Assembly (NCBI RefSeq): GCF_003589595.1
Contig: NW_020655294.1
Location: 424,043-488,042 of the forward strand
Origin: Hyposmocoma kahamanoa
Taxonomy: Eukaryota > Arthropoda > Insecta > Lepidoptera > Cosmopterigidae
Direction: 5' to 3'
DNA: 64,000 nt
Shown here: piece by piece, positions 52,267-62,564 of the stretch
Layout of the letters: each line of letters starts with the position of its first letter
Position numbering within the stretch: the first letter of the stretch is position 1
Notes under the pieces: model-generated
Seen by the model: the letters and a program-made list of their open reading frames with translations, nothing else
What the model was told of the DNA's origin: nothing
Databases searched by the model: none
Translations under genes and position numbers: made by a program

Positions 52267-53799
52267 CACACATCAAAAAAAGTTTGCGATCACTTCGAAA
52301 AACTGAAATCTTTTTTGTTACTGTAGATTATATTATGATTTTTTCTTCTTTTTAGATTCTTTATTTAAAAATAAATTAGAACTTAAAACAATGACCCCGT
52401 TCAATTGTTTTTTCATATAAAAAGGCTTTCAGTCCTAGCTTACGCTCATTCAGAAATCTGATTTAGTCAATTATAAGCGATTCAAGATATTTTTCGCGGA
52501 AAGTTGTGATTGAAAAAATGCCAAGAGGATTATCAGAGGTTTTACGAGCTAGAATAGCAACTTTGAGGGAAGATGGATACACCACGAGAGTAATAACACG
52601 CAGACTTGCTATATCCCAATCCTGTGTCGTGGCTACGTTGCAGAGGTATCACGAAATGGGGAATTTGACCGACCCCGCAGCGGTCGCCCAACTGTTTTGA
52701 CAGCTGCCCAAAAGCGCTATATTAGATTGCTGGCAGCCCGTGATCCAACAATCAACGCCACTAAAATAAAAGCAGAAGTCAGGGCCGCCTCTGGGCTTGA
52801 AGTTAGCACGCAGACCGTTCGCAATTGCTTGCACCAGGCTGGATTACGAGCACGGAGGTCTTGGCGAGCTCCGCTCAATTCCCGGCAACGTCAACAACGA
52901 AGATTGCAGTGGGCTAGACTTCGGCAAAATGAAGAAGGTGAGGACGAAAACATTTGGCAAAACTGTCTCTTCGTTGACGAATCCCGAATCAGCACTCATC
53001 CAGATAACCGACGTGTCCGTGTCTGGAGAAGACCAGGCGACCGTGAAAGACAAAGAACTGCCACAGTTCAGCAAGGCGGAAAATCGGTGTCCTTTTGGGG
53101 TGGCATTATGATGGGAGCTAGGACGCCTTTGATCCCGTATCGGGGCTTCATGACAGCAGACATGTACAACGCAGTTGCTATTGATGATATCGTCAGACCA
53201 TTCCGAGTAAACCATGGGCACCAATTTGTACTGGTCGATGATAATGCGCCCGCACATCGAGCTCAACGAGTCAATGCTGCTCTTCAAGAACACGATATCA
53301 CACGATTAGACTGGCCTGCCGGCTCGCCCGACTTAAACCCAATAGAGCACGCGTGGGATGCTCTTAAACGAGCAGTATGGAACCGTGAGCCACGTCCCCA
53401 GACAGTTCCAGAGCTCAGGGAAGCCGCTATTGAAGAATGGGATAGGTTACCCCAGGAAATGCTGGATAACTTGATCCTCAGCATGCCCAGGAGGATCTTC
53501 GCATGTATTCGAGCCAGGGGAGGAGTTATTTTATATTGAATTCAGACCTTTTAATAATAAATTGTTGTTTAAGTTTAATTAAACAGTCTTTTTCTTTCTA
53601 TGAAATTTCTATCACTATTACATTATGATTAATGGCTCAATTTTTTAAAATAAATAATAAAAAATAGTTTTATATTTTAATTTCAAACAGGGTATTCCCA
53701 TTTAAAGAAAGCATACAACATAGATTTTTTCTTGATAAAGTTAAATTTAAAGAATTATAGGAGCTTATGCTATTGATCGCAAACTTTTTTTGATGTGTG
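52267..53799 (+). mobile_element. Tc1-type transposon, near-intact (1533 bp)
   Basis: Perfect 26-bp terminal inverted repeats, starting CACACATCAAAAAAAGTTTG at 52267 and inverted at 53774-53799. TA dinucleotides flank both ends (52265-52266, 53800-53801). It encodes one DD34E transposase with a single frameshift. It sits inside a family B copy. Identical TIRs and one lesion suggest a recent insertion. Confidence 0.96.
52518..53539 (+). pseudogene. Tc1-family DD34E transposase, one frameshift
   Basis: ATG at 52518 (MPRGLSEVLRARIATLREDG) opens the paired helix-turn-helix DNA-binding region (TTRVITRRLAISQSCVVATL). Near 52669 a single-base loss moves the frame. RPRSGRPTVLTAAQKRYIRL, the GRPR-like hinge and second helix-turn-helix, is in the next frame and runs to the stop at 53537-53539. 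The catalytic triad is visible: D in LFVDESRIS, D in VLVDDNAPAH, and E in DLNPIEHAWD, with 34 residues between the second D and E, i.e. DD34E. With the frame allowed for, the length is about 340 residues, full size for the family. As read, only a ~60-residue N-terminal peptide would be made, so the copy is inactive unless the lesion is a sequencing error. Nuclear transposase acting on the flanking TIRs. Confidence 0.95.
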
Positions 53800-53801
53800 T
53801 A

Positions 53802-54190
53802 CATTATACATAAAAAAACGTACGTAAAAGTAGAATTGCGAAGCTGTTCTTTGAAAATACATAATATTTAAATAAACAATAAAGTTTAGCATAAAATTCA
53901 CAAAATCTATAAATTAAAATAAACATACTTTATACATTAAAAAACCCCCAACGCGAAAAGCAAACTCTAAAAAGTTAATTATAAATAATCTATTTATGTA
54001 ACAAACCTACTTTATGTAATAGACGGCCTTAAGCCAGATTGTTCACTTTTAGTTCTCCAAGAAACCGCTAGATGGCATTGACCCATTTGGCGTTATTTCT
54101 GAATCGCGGTGTTAGGATTTTCCCTCGAAAGGTGACTACTCGAACACAATTTTGTTAATTTGAAGAGAAATCTGAGAGTACAGAGAGCTC
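53802..54190. other. end of family B, then unassigned AT-rich DNA
   Basis: The first ~35 bp resume the family B end. The remainder shows no recognised sequence. Confidence 0.4.
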
Positions 54191-54200
54191 AGTAAGGCAA

Positions 54201-54380
54201 CCAGGAGTTGAGTCCCTTCTCGGGAACTGCTACCCGGATCTTCTGATAATTCGTACGCTCATATAGGGTGAAAGATTACTGCCCATCATATAGGGTGAAT
54301 AAACCTCATATAGCGGAACGGTTTCCAGGAGTGAGTCCCTTCTTGGGAACAACTGTCCGGACCTTCCGCATATAGGGTGA
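54201..54380 (+). repeat. 124-bp tandem duplication with internal catatagggtga words
   Basis: ccaggagttgagtcccttct ... acccggatcttctg (54201) recurs as ccaggagtgagtcccttctt ... gtccggaccttccg (54325). Between and after them catatagggtga or close variants occur at 54259, 54287, 54306 and 54369. Confidence 0.85.
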
Positions 54381-54599
54381 AATTGTATTGGCGACATGCA
54401 AAGTGAAAAATAAAAATAAAAATCTTCTGAATAATTTGGAGTTTCACTTGGCTTGTTTTGGTAACCTCATCCAACGGAAGAAAGAAACTTCCTCCTTTAC
54501 ATTTATTATTTTTGATAATTAGAGGCATCGGGGGCCCGCTTAGTAAATAAAATAGTGAGGTACAACTAGTAGTAGAGTTTTTTTTTATTAATGGTATCG

Positions 54600-54720
54600 C
54601 GTGATGGTAAGTACAGCAACGCTCAGAGCGTTTCATCGCAATTATCTGAGGGGCACTGCCACGGCATCCGTCACCCAGAGAGACAACTTAGACAAGTCCT
54701 GTGTGTTTTCCTACAATTTC
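54600..54720 (-). repeat. SINE A fragment
   Basis: gtgatggtaagtacagcaac, ctgaggggcactgccacgg, acaagtcctgtgtg. Confidence 0.78.
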
Positions 54721-55024
54721 TTTTTTACTGATTTAGAGCAAATCTGAATATACTTACATACTGTATATTAACCACAAACAATGGTACTAATTTCTCCGTA
54801 ATTTGCGATGGAGCCGCTTCAACAATAGCCCGCAACTTGTCATTATTCCCCTTAAGCTCTGCTCGTCGACGAAGCTCATTTGCTATGTTAAATTTACCAC
54901 GGCGAAATTTAGCAAGCCCAAATCGTACAGTGCATTGGTTAATTCTATCGACTTTGTAGGTTTAGAGTCGTTTACGCTGCATCTTAGTACCACGTCGGAG
55001 CACGTATTAATAATTACACATATT

Positions 55025-55125
55025 GTAGCAGTAGACCTCCTTGTGAAAGTGTTCGTCCAGGGAAGTACTGTCACCTTGCTTATTTCTGCTGTCATGCAGA
55101 AATGCGGGCGCTATTGCGTTCTGAT
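55025..55125 (+). repeat. SINE A, left of the P-like insertion
   Basis: gtagcagtagacctccttgt, gttcgtccagggaagtactg, gcgttctgat. It resumes at 55504-55550 (gttctgatgtagaaggtaag, agtgctggtgaaatta). Confidence 0.9.
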
Positions 55126-55503
55126 CTTAGAATAATAACGCATAGAAACCTAGTCCGCTCACGCTAAGTGAGGCAAATTGAAGCGCTCCCAAAGGGCCTA
55201 CACGAGCGGGCGGGCCGTCAGTGCTCAAGGTCAACTTGCACCGCGAACAGATCAAGAATTTTAGCTAAAAATGACGAAATGTGCGGTAAATGAGTGTAAA
55301 AATACGTCAGACAAACATAAAATAGATACTAACATCACATTCCACAAGGAAGTAACGAGTTTCAACTTGTATTTTTATATAAATATTCACTAAAACCGAA
55401 AATTAACCTACTACTAAGACTAGCCTACATGAATTTGATTTTTGCCTCACTTGTGACAGTTCGTTTGATATGAAACTATCATTCTATGCGCTATTATTCT
55501 AAG
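55126..55503 (+). mobile_element. P-like (THAP-encoding) non-autonomous element, 378 bp
   Basis: Terminal inverted repeats of 22 bp with one mismatch (CTTAGAATAATA...GCATAGAA). A subterminal 12-bp inverted repeat, AAGTGAGGCAAA, lies at 55166-55177 and 55441-55452. A perfect 8-bp duplication, gttctgat, flanks it (55118-55125 and 55504-55511). It interrupts SINE A exactly at the ttccggtt position. A THAP-domain start codon lies at 55271. THAP plus 8-bp TSD plus terminal and subterminal repeats are the combined hallmarks of the P superfamily. Confidence 0.88.
55271..55393 (+). pseudogene. THAP zinc-finger N-terminus (P-type transposase remnant)
   Basis: The 40-codon frame opens MTKCAVNECKNTSDKHKIDT and continues NITFHKEV. 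THAP domains start M.K/..C.V..C with C-x(2-4)-C, and a later FH.FP box. Here C4 and C9 and the FHK are present. The second zinc ligand pair (C..H), the conserved P and W and the catalytic RNase H-like domain are missing. After FHKE the frame becomes hydrophobic, non-THAP sequence, consistent with either an internal deletion or an exon boundary (a GT follows in gaagtaacg). THAP proteins bind DNA in the nucleus, and in P elements the THAP domain recognises subterminal sites. Its position inside an element with 8-bp duplication argues for transposase rather than host origin. Confidence 0.75.
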
Positions 55504-55667
55504 GTTCTGATGTAGAAGGTAAGGTAAGAGTGCTGGTGAAATTATGTGCTTCTCAGATAACAGGAAAACGTTTACGACAAAAGCCTGAGGACGCCGAAGG
55601 TTATATCTAATGTTAATATCGATACTAGACAGTAAGTTAGCGGAATTAAGGTAAGAGTAAGTTTTTT

Positions 55668-55790
55668 TTATGATATCAAGTGACGGGACGGACAAGTCGT
55701 GCGCCTACTGATAATTTACACGCCTGTCCATAACAGTTGCAGTGCCACTCAGACAAACTCAAGGAGCTCTACAACTACTAAAGAGGTATT
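55668..55790 (-). repeat. SINE A fragments (3' end joined to 5' end)
   Basis: tatcaagtgacgggacggac, cgcctgtccataacagttgc, agtgccactcagac, then directly aaactcaaggagctctacaac. The middle is deleted. Confidence 0.85.
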
Positions 55791-56154
55791 GATCCACGCG
55801 GTTGTAACTAACACAATTGTAGACCTATTATGTTGCCTAAATATGTAGAGGTATGTAAAAATAAATAAGTGTTGTGAGGGGCGGTTAACCCCAAAATTTT
55901 AGCTTCACCGTAGTCAGGCAAGGAACGACAAATTTTTATAGCAAATAGCCAATTTGAAATACGAAAGTTTCTCAAAGTTTCACAGGCATTATAAAAATCG
56001 CTATCATTCAGTTTGAAAGGTAAATAAGTAATGAGATTGGATCGCAGAGCGAAAAATAACGGGGGACATTCTTAATTCATACCATATAGTATTTCTAATA
56101 CATCTGTTGCTGAGAAAATGAGAAGTCAGTTTAGAAAGATGAAATCCCAGACAT

Positions 56155-56275
56155 CAACTTATGCCTGAGGGTGAGTGAGCACTGAGTGGTACTACAACTA
56201 TTGGACAGGCGTGTCCCTTACCATCATGTGGGCGACATATTCGTCCCGTCACTTGTCTCATAAAAAAAAAGATAA
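56155..56275 (+). repeat. SINE A 3' end
   Basis: catcaacttatgcctgaggg, gagtggtactacaac, caggcgtgtcccttaccatc, ttcgtcccgtcacttgtctc, then the A run. Confidence 0.85.
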
Positions 56276-56344
56276 TTATAATTAATCTCAATGACCTCAT
56301 ATTTTTATTTAATCACAGACTAGTAAATGTCAGTTAGTTATCTT

Positions 56345-56400
56345 TAATTAACCGACTTATAAAAAGGGAAGAGGTTCTCAATTCAACTCTTTTTTTGTAC
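56345..56400 (+). repeat. family B 5' end fragment
   Basis: ttaaccgacttataaaaagg and gaggttctcaattcaac. Confidence 0.75.
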
Positions 56401-56401
56401 A

Positions 56402-57008
56402 GTGCTTCTATTTTCTCAATGTCTCTCGGCAATCATCGGATTTCCGAATGCACACGAATATCAATTTTCTTGCCCATTAATTATTACATTTAAAATTTAT
56501 AATAATTTTAATTTTGAACAACGTACTTTATTGTTTTGATTTCTGTGTGAATTGTACAGAGCTGTAAAACATGTCCCTATTTTTAATAACGTTTACTGCA
56601 TGTCAAGTTAACAAAAATATAAAGCAAATAAAGTGTGCTCCTTTTCAATATAACTAAAAATAAATATTTTTCCGGTTATTAATCATTTCAATTCAGTCTG
56701 TATCTGAACCCATTTCTTCATCTGACATAGCTATGTTAGTATGGAATAATCACTTTCCGCGCTGTTCGAACAGATATCATCTTCTTGTAAGAAATACAAA
56801 TACACGCTGTAAACTATCTGTCGTGCCTGTGACTTTAGCGGCTTTCCTCCCATTGTTTAATAAATAAAAAATGTAATAGCGACTCGATATACTTCCAAGT
56901 CGATTGAAAGCGTCCGGTCTGTACCAAAGGCAAAGGGACACTGAATAAAACCCGACGACTGCTGAAACACAAAGTTTGCCGAGGGACATTAAGAAAATAG
57001 AAGCACTG
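56402..57008. other. unassigned stretch
   Basis: AT-rich; two overlapping 67-70-codon minus frames (56777-57038) have no recognisable domain. Confidence 0.35.
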
Positions 57009-57009
57009 T

Positions 57010-57235
57010 ACGTTCTGACTCTTGAGAACCGATTTCAATGATTCTTTTTTGTTCGAAAGAAGGTCTCTCAGTAGTTATCTCATTCAAAAAGAAAGTATTC
57101 CGTCTCTAAAGGTAGCAAATTACGGGAAAAATCCTGTTTATTGGATGACCTTCTTTCTGTAAACCGATTTCAAACTTAGCAAGAAGATGTAATTCTACAA
57201 ACCGTTGAGTTGTAATTAATAAAATCGCGACTTTA
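57010..57235 (+). repeat. family B, short form, diverged
   Basis: gagaaccgatttcaatgatt, ttgttcgaaagaaggtctc, ccgtctctaaaggtagcaaa. Confidence 0.75.
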
Positions 57236-57504
57236 TAACGGTCTATGACTGCAACCTTTTACTGCAAATGCGAACTTGTTTGCGAAATTTTTGAGGGGTC
57301 CAGATCACCAAGGGACAATTTCAGACTAACGAGGCGGTAAAGGAAAATCCAAATTACAAAAATTCAATTCTATTTGTACCTGGAGGGTAAGATAAGATTG
57401 TTAGTAAGGTAAAATGCAGATTGTCTTATAAGACAACGCGACCGCGTTCCACATTTAGAATTAGAGTAATATAGAAAACTTTATAGGCTTTATGTTGATC
57501 AATT

Positions 57505-57680
57505 AAGAGTCAATACCTCAGCTAAGCGGTAGAGACACTGGCTTTATTTTAGTAAATAGTTTTTACAAACGGAATGAACACCATTTGTAAAATGTATATA
57601 GTATACTATACGTGTTATATTTATTTAAGTTGATATTTTATAAAATCATTGGTACATGTAAAGAACCCATTGAGTACAGT
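57505..57680 (+). repeat. dispersed family G
   Basis: gacactggctttattttagt, acaccatttgtaaaatgtat, gttatatttatttaagttga: parallels 24050-24180. Confidence 0.6.
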
Positions 57681-57719
57681 GATTTTCGTCTAAGATTTCG
57701 AAGTAAGTTTGTGTTTTTT

Positions 57720-58139
57720 TTTCTATCAAGAAAATTGTCAGGAATTATGTTTATCCAACGTGTTCAGAACGCTTGCGCTAGATTTTGCTTTCCGATCCTG
57801 CGACAGGCTCACGTTACCCCGTTTCTCAATAAGAGCAATCTAATGAATATGAAGACTAGGCATTCCTATCATTTTGCCTGCTTGCTTTTTGGCATTGTTC
57901 AGACAAAATCACCACTCTATCTGTACGATAAACTCACTTTTTCTGGACGTCCAACTAGATCTGCCCAGCGCTTTTTGAGTACGCAACACAGTACAGCAGC
58001 ATTTCGTGGCAGTTTTCGTTATGCCACCACGAGATGTTGGAATAATATTCCACCACCTTTTAGAAATTGTCACACTGTAAAATCTTTTAAATTTAGATAT
58101 AAACAGTATCTTTTGAATCAACAGAAATTAACTTAGCCT
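57720..58139 (+). pseudogene. LINE ORF2 C-terminal region (CR1/Jockey-like)
   Basis: A frame open to the stop at 58134-58136 contains IMFIQRVQNACARFCFPILR, HVTPFLNKSNLMNMKTRHSY, SPLYLYDKLTF, then ATTRCWNNIPPPFRNCHTVK, FKFRYKQYLL. IQR.QN...R, then H..P.L....L....R..Y, then the WN.LP/IP...R....SFK...K..L end is the thumb and C-terminus of a CR1/Jockey-type ORF2. The ~135 residues are uninterrupted by stops, which is unusually good preservation for a fragment this short. RT core, endonuclease and ORF1 are missing. A ~400-bp 3' region runs to a (CTTT)n tract. Confidence 0.85.
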
Positions 58140-58545
58140 GTGCTGTGTTGTATAGATGCTATATTGGCATTTACTTAGTGGGTTCCTATAATTTACTCTA
58201 TTAATATTACATTACCCTGCAATACCAATGAACATTTAATTTAATATTTTTACCATTTAACTGTTAAGTATTTTATTACATTATATTGAGTTCGTACTTA
58301 TCACCATATATTATATGGTTCGGCGTGTCGTTGCAGCGCGTAGTGGTACTTCCTAACTGGCCGGTGTCTCCGGAAGACCAGCGTTGGGGTGTTGCAAAAT
58401 GCCTCGACTAATGCTGAGTAGACGTCGGTTTAGCGTTATACTTATATTCAGGCTTAAGAATGTAAAATTTGTAAATTGTAATATGGCATAATTATGACGC
58501 TATATATAAACAATTTTTCTTTCTTTCCTTCTTTCTTTCTTTTCA
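58140..58545 (+). other. LINE 3' untranslated region with terminal (CTTT)n
   Basis: Non-coding sequence following the LINE stop, ending in ttctttctttccttctttct at 58516-58542. This may be a microsatellite 3' tail of the LINE. Confidence 0.55.
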
Positions 58546-58842
58546 CACTGTATATCCTTAATTTTGCTAATATATTTTTTCCAAACTGATTCCTCCAACG
58601 CTGTCACTGTAATGCGAAATCAACCAAAGCTATTTGGGGTTCTATTAACTCTAGCGCCATTGACTTAATGCAAACCTAGACCTAGAGTTCACTTTGCAGC
58701 CGAGTCTAGCCGAATCAAATAAAGTTTTGTGTTCGATCTTTATATTAATCATTTAAACTTTTTATATTACTCTATATCCAAAGTAAAATTAATTTTCGTT
58801 TATACGCAATGCGTTCCATAGATTGTTGTCTTAATCAGTAGG

Positions 58843-58905
58843 GCTAGCACGATAAGGCGCGCCTTGCGCGAGAGCGACATAAAGCGCGAGATAAATCGTG
58901 CTAGC
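58843..58905. repeat. hairpin with GCTAGCACGAT arms
   Basis: gctagcacgat (58843-58853) pairs with atcgtgctagc (58895-58905). The 41-bp loop itself contains the palindrome aaggcgcgcctt and two gcgcgag words. Confidence 0.8.
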
Positions 58906-59139
58906 GCTATATATGAGATTAGATACCTGTAAATGTTTACAAAACGTTTATTCTCCGAGCCGCCAATAACAGCGTTTATGAGCGCATCATTAGTTAGTGC
59001 AAACGCACTCGTTAACGCAAAATTGTTGTCATTAAACCGATTGACTGCCGAGATGTAGTTGAATTAACCGCTTTACATAAAATTTAACTGTTTATCTCAT
59101 TTAGATTGTTGTTTTGTGGTTTAGTACAGCTTTTTTTTT

Positions 59140-59398
59140 ATAACATCAAGTGACGGAACGGAAAGTCGTGTGCTCAGGCGCACGCCTGTCCATAACAGTT
59201 ACAGTGCCACTCAGAGGTTTAGATTGCAAAGATCTGAGGGGCACTGCCACTGCGCCCGTCACCTTGAGACATAAGTTGACAAGTCCCATGTGCCTGTAAT
59301 TTCATCAGCACCCTTATCCTTCATAACCGGAACACAGTAATGCTGACATTACTGCTTGGCGGCAGAAATAGGTAAACTGGCAGTACTACAAGCTTGTT
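59140..59398 (-). repeat. SINE A copy, near full length
   Basis: ataacatcaagtgacggaac, ccataacagttacagtgcca, gatctgaggggcactgccac, tgcctgtaatttcatcagc, gctgacattactgcttggcg. Confidence 0.92.
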
Positions 59399-59459
59399 GT
59401 ATACCGTGAGATCTTAGTATTTTTTTTTACAAAATCATAATTTGTTACATATACTTAAT

Positions 59460-59630
59460 TAATTTGAGTGTCCGAATCGACACTCAAGTTCCGAGAGGTC
59501 CGATTCTTTGAACAGGAGAAAATTTAGATAGCCTACATTTATTACTCTCGTATGTTGGGGTGTAATTTTTGGTTGTCTATGGCACCCGTGATATGGTTTT
59601 CCCTAACTTCGTGCAGACCTCTCTTAATAA
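59460..59630 (+). repeat. SINE H body
   Basis: gaggtccgattctttgaaca, tagcctacatttattactct, ggttgtctatggcacccgtg, gttttccctaacttcgtgc. The B box is decayed. Confidence 0.78.
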
Positions 59631-59639
59631 TCTCAGTAA

Positions 59640-59945
59640 AAAAAACTGACCTCAAAAGTACGTGGAATTTCATATAATTACCAAGTTTTATTAAAATCGA
59701 TTATCGGAAAGTGCGCAAAATTCGGATTCATCGCCTGGTTCGCCACTATACGGGACTTGACACAGGAGATAATAAAAATCAGTTCTCACTACTCAACGTA
59801 TACTGAGAGAGAAAAACGCCTTGAATTGGAGAATAGCAAAATCAACCATTAAAATAATTTCTCCCTAAAATAAAATTTAGGCGCTATTTATAAAAATGAA
59901 TCTTCATGCGTGAAAAGCTACCCTTGGAGGTGGATGACTTTATCA
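59640..59945 (-). repeat. family B, long form
   Basis: aaactgacctcaaaagtacg, then the extra segment cgccactatacgggacttga ... gaatcttcatgcgtgaa, then gctacccttggaggtggatg. Confidence 0.85.
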
Positions 59946-60061
59946 GCGTAACTGTTTTCGTATGTGCGTAAAATTAGATAATTCGTTACCGCCGTAATGT
60001 AAAGATATGCCCAATGCTACGTTTCGAAGGTTGTTAGCATGGTTGTCTAAGGTTCGTATTC

Positions 60062-60215
60062 TAGAACTCTACTCAATGTTCAAGTCAGAATTTGGGCAGA
60101 CTTGAGTATGATTTGAGGCACTGGAAATACGACCCTAATGGCAAGAACTTGAGTATGATTTTCAGTGCTCACTGCAATACTCAAGTCCTGACTTGAGTAT
60201 TGAGTAGAGTTCTGG
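60062..60215. repeat. foldback element with repeated ACTTGAGTAT words
   Basis: tagaactctactcaatgttc (left) is inverted at gtattgagtagagttct (60197-60213). Inside, acttgagtat occurs at 60100, 60149 and 60191 and inverted at 60177. Confidence 0.78.
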
Positions 60216-60262
60216 GATATAATCTGGAATACTTTGACCGCAAAAATATTTTTTGTTTATTT

Positions 60263-60650
60263 AGTAGCAGTAGAGCTCCTTGTGAAAGAGTTCGTCCAGG
60301 GTAGTATTGCCACCTTACCTATTTCTGCCGCCAATCATTAGTGTCAGCACTACCGTGTTCCGGTGTTGAAGGTTAAGGGTGTGGTGAAATTTTTCTTTTT
60401 TTTTATAACATCAAGTGACAGGACGAACAAGTCGTGCGCCTGATGGTAAGCTTCACGCCTGTCCATAACAGTCACAGTGCCACTCAGAGCTTTAAATCGC
60501 TAAGCTCTGAGTGGCATTACCACATTAATTAATGAATGGTAACGGTGCTTGTGAAATTACAGGCACATGGGACTTATCAGCTTGTGTCTCAGGGTAACAG
60601 GCGCAGTGGCAGTGCTCTTCAGATCTTAATACAATACATGTAAATAAAGC
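60263..60650. repeat. SINE A composite: plus 5' part, minus 3' part, plus middle part
   Basis: 60263-60395 plus (agcagtagagctccttgtga ... tgtggtgaaat). 60403-60505 minus (ataacatcaagtgacaggac ... ccactcagagctttaaatcg). 60540-60640 plus (ggtaacggtgcttgtgaaat ... gtgctcttcagatct). Confidence 0.88.
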
Positions 60651-60754
60651 TATTATAATATTAAAATTAAGAAGGGAACCCAAATTATACAATCATCTGG
60701 TCTCACTAGAGAATTCCTAGTACTATCACTACTAGAGTAAACCAAAACGGTCAA

Positions 60755-60845
60755 ACCAAAACCATTGCCAAATTAGTCCGGCTAGGAATCGAATCCGACA
60801 TCTTCTCATCTATCACGTATAGAGATAACCGCTGCTTGTCATACA
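60755..60845 (-). repeat. tRNA-related SINE head
   Basis: Minus B box GGATTCGATTCC (plus complement around 60784-60796) with an upstream gttatctctat segment. The A box is degraded. Confidence 0.5.
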
Positions 60846-60849
60846 AAGT

Positions 60850-62320
60850 AATGTTTAAAATAATTTCACACTTTCTCTACGCACAAAAGTCGATAAAAAC
60901 CACCATCAAATATCATAAATAATTCAAAAGGACATCCTTAAAACAATAAAAACTCACATAACCCTATATTGACAACGCCATCTGGTAAACATGAATATTT
61001 AAAATTACATGTGGCATTCAATGCTAAAACGAAAGTTGATAGCGAAAGTTGACGGTTGCCGTATCGACAACTTACCGATTACGGTATTCTGTAAGTCCAC
61101 GATAACGAAAATCGTTACTGCAACTGACGCATACCGACAGCGGTGTGACGTCAGCGTTTCATCATCGAAAAAAAAGACGAATAGAGAACATCCCGACGGG
61201 AGGCTATGTTTCTCGAATCACGATTGAGCGTTCAAATAGTTATTTACAAATACTCTTATCTATGGTTATTTAGTTTGTGCCTTTGACTAAGGTTTAATTT
61301 TTTTTCCATTCTCTAAGGTTTGTGCAAAGTTTGTGACATTCAAGGGAAACGTACTGTTATGATAAAATAATACATCACGACAAGTAAGCAAATTGCAGTT
61401 CTGTAAATATTTCCTTTATTTTTTTCCATCATCTAAGGTAAATCTGACGAGATGAGAATTTACTAGGGTAGCGTCGCTCACCTTAACGTCATCGCGACAT
61501 AAATAAGCATAGATTTAGTATACGCACCTATATTCTAAATCTATGTAAACAAGTGATTACAACACACAGCCAAGAATAAGTCCCTTTCAATTACGAAACA
61601 TTTTGGCTTACCTATGTCGGTATAAGACCGATAGTCGAAGATATATAAAAAAATATTAAATGTCCACTGTTTTTACTAAAGTGTTGTGTATAGCTATAAT
61701 AGGATTGCAGGTTTATATCATTCATGTAGAATAGTTTTGTTAATGTATATTCTGATCTGTAATCTGTTGCTGTACCTTATTCAATAAAAAACATCTATGT
61801 AGAATGAAGATAAATATAAGTATATAACAATACAGTACAAAAATATTTCGGATGTATCATTGTGATATCTTCACGGTACTCTTTAAAAAATACAGGAACG
61901 TAGCCTTACAAATAGTACAAAGCAAACAAAACAAGATTTCTAAATGTAGGTATCAAATAAAACAGACAATAAAAGAAAAGCGTAATAAATTCAAGAGCTT
62001 CTGTCTCCTAAACTAGACAAGAATCTGTCCTAGGAGACAGTGTTCAGTTAGGCAAGATGAAATATGTGACTATATGTAAAACAAAAGAAAATCGAAGGAA
62101 AAAAGGATGAGTCTAAACGTCATGTTGCACATTTAGTGACAACTATGAGGGTAATGAGTTAAAAAGAAAATTAAGTAGAAAGATTAATTGAGACATGTAT
62201 GGATAATATTATAAATCAGTCACATTTACAAGAAATGAAATAAGAAGAAATATAACTACTTAAAGCAGTTCTACTGTAGCCGCGTAGTTGGTCTTTAATA
62301 TATTATGCAATTTATATTTT
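60850..62320. other. unassigned stretch with small hairpins
   Basis: No coding trace recognised; the 72-codon plus frame at 61009-61227 has no domain. Hairpins: catagatttag/ctaaatctatg (61507-61546) and ctgtctccta/taggagacag (62001-62040). Confidence 0.35.
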
Positions 62321-62329
62321 AGTTCGTAA

Positions 62330-62560
62330 CGGACAAGCATAGATATCTTTATTTTCATAAATAGATCCATTTTGAACCTTAATCTCCATCCCAAATTTGT
62401 TTATATACAATGACGGTATTGTCATCTGCAAAGGTATAAATTTGTGAAATTTGAACTAACTTGTAAAGTTTATTAATATATAAAAAAGATTGTGGGTCCA
62501 TAAACACTTCCCTGAGGTACTCGGTAGACAATGTACTTAGTCTGCATCACTGACGTGGGT
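62330..62560 (-). pseudogene. LINE reverse transcriptase, boxes B and C
   Basis: Minus strand: TKYIVYRVPQGSVYGPTIFF, IY, then in the next frame INKLYKLVQISQIYTFADDN followed by TVIVYKQIWDGD and a stop. VPQGS.LGP.LF.IYIN.L is RT block B, and TFADDN contains both catalytic aspartates of block C. One frameshift (at the IY/IN junction) and the stop after WDGD inactivate it. No flanking RT blocks were recognised on either side, so this is an isolated ~55-residue core. It looks like a CR1/Jockey-type palm rather than RTE. Confidence 0.88.
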
Positions 62561-62564
62561 ATTC

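Noticed and set aside
52844..53293. 149-codon minus-strand frame as a gene
   Set aside because: Antisense shadow of the Tc1 transposase.
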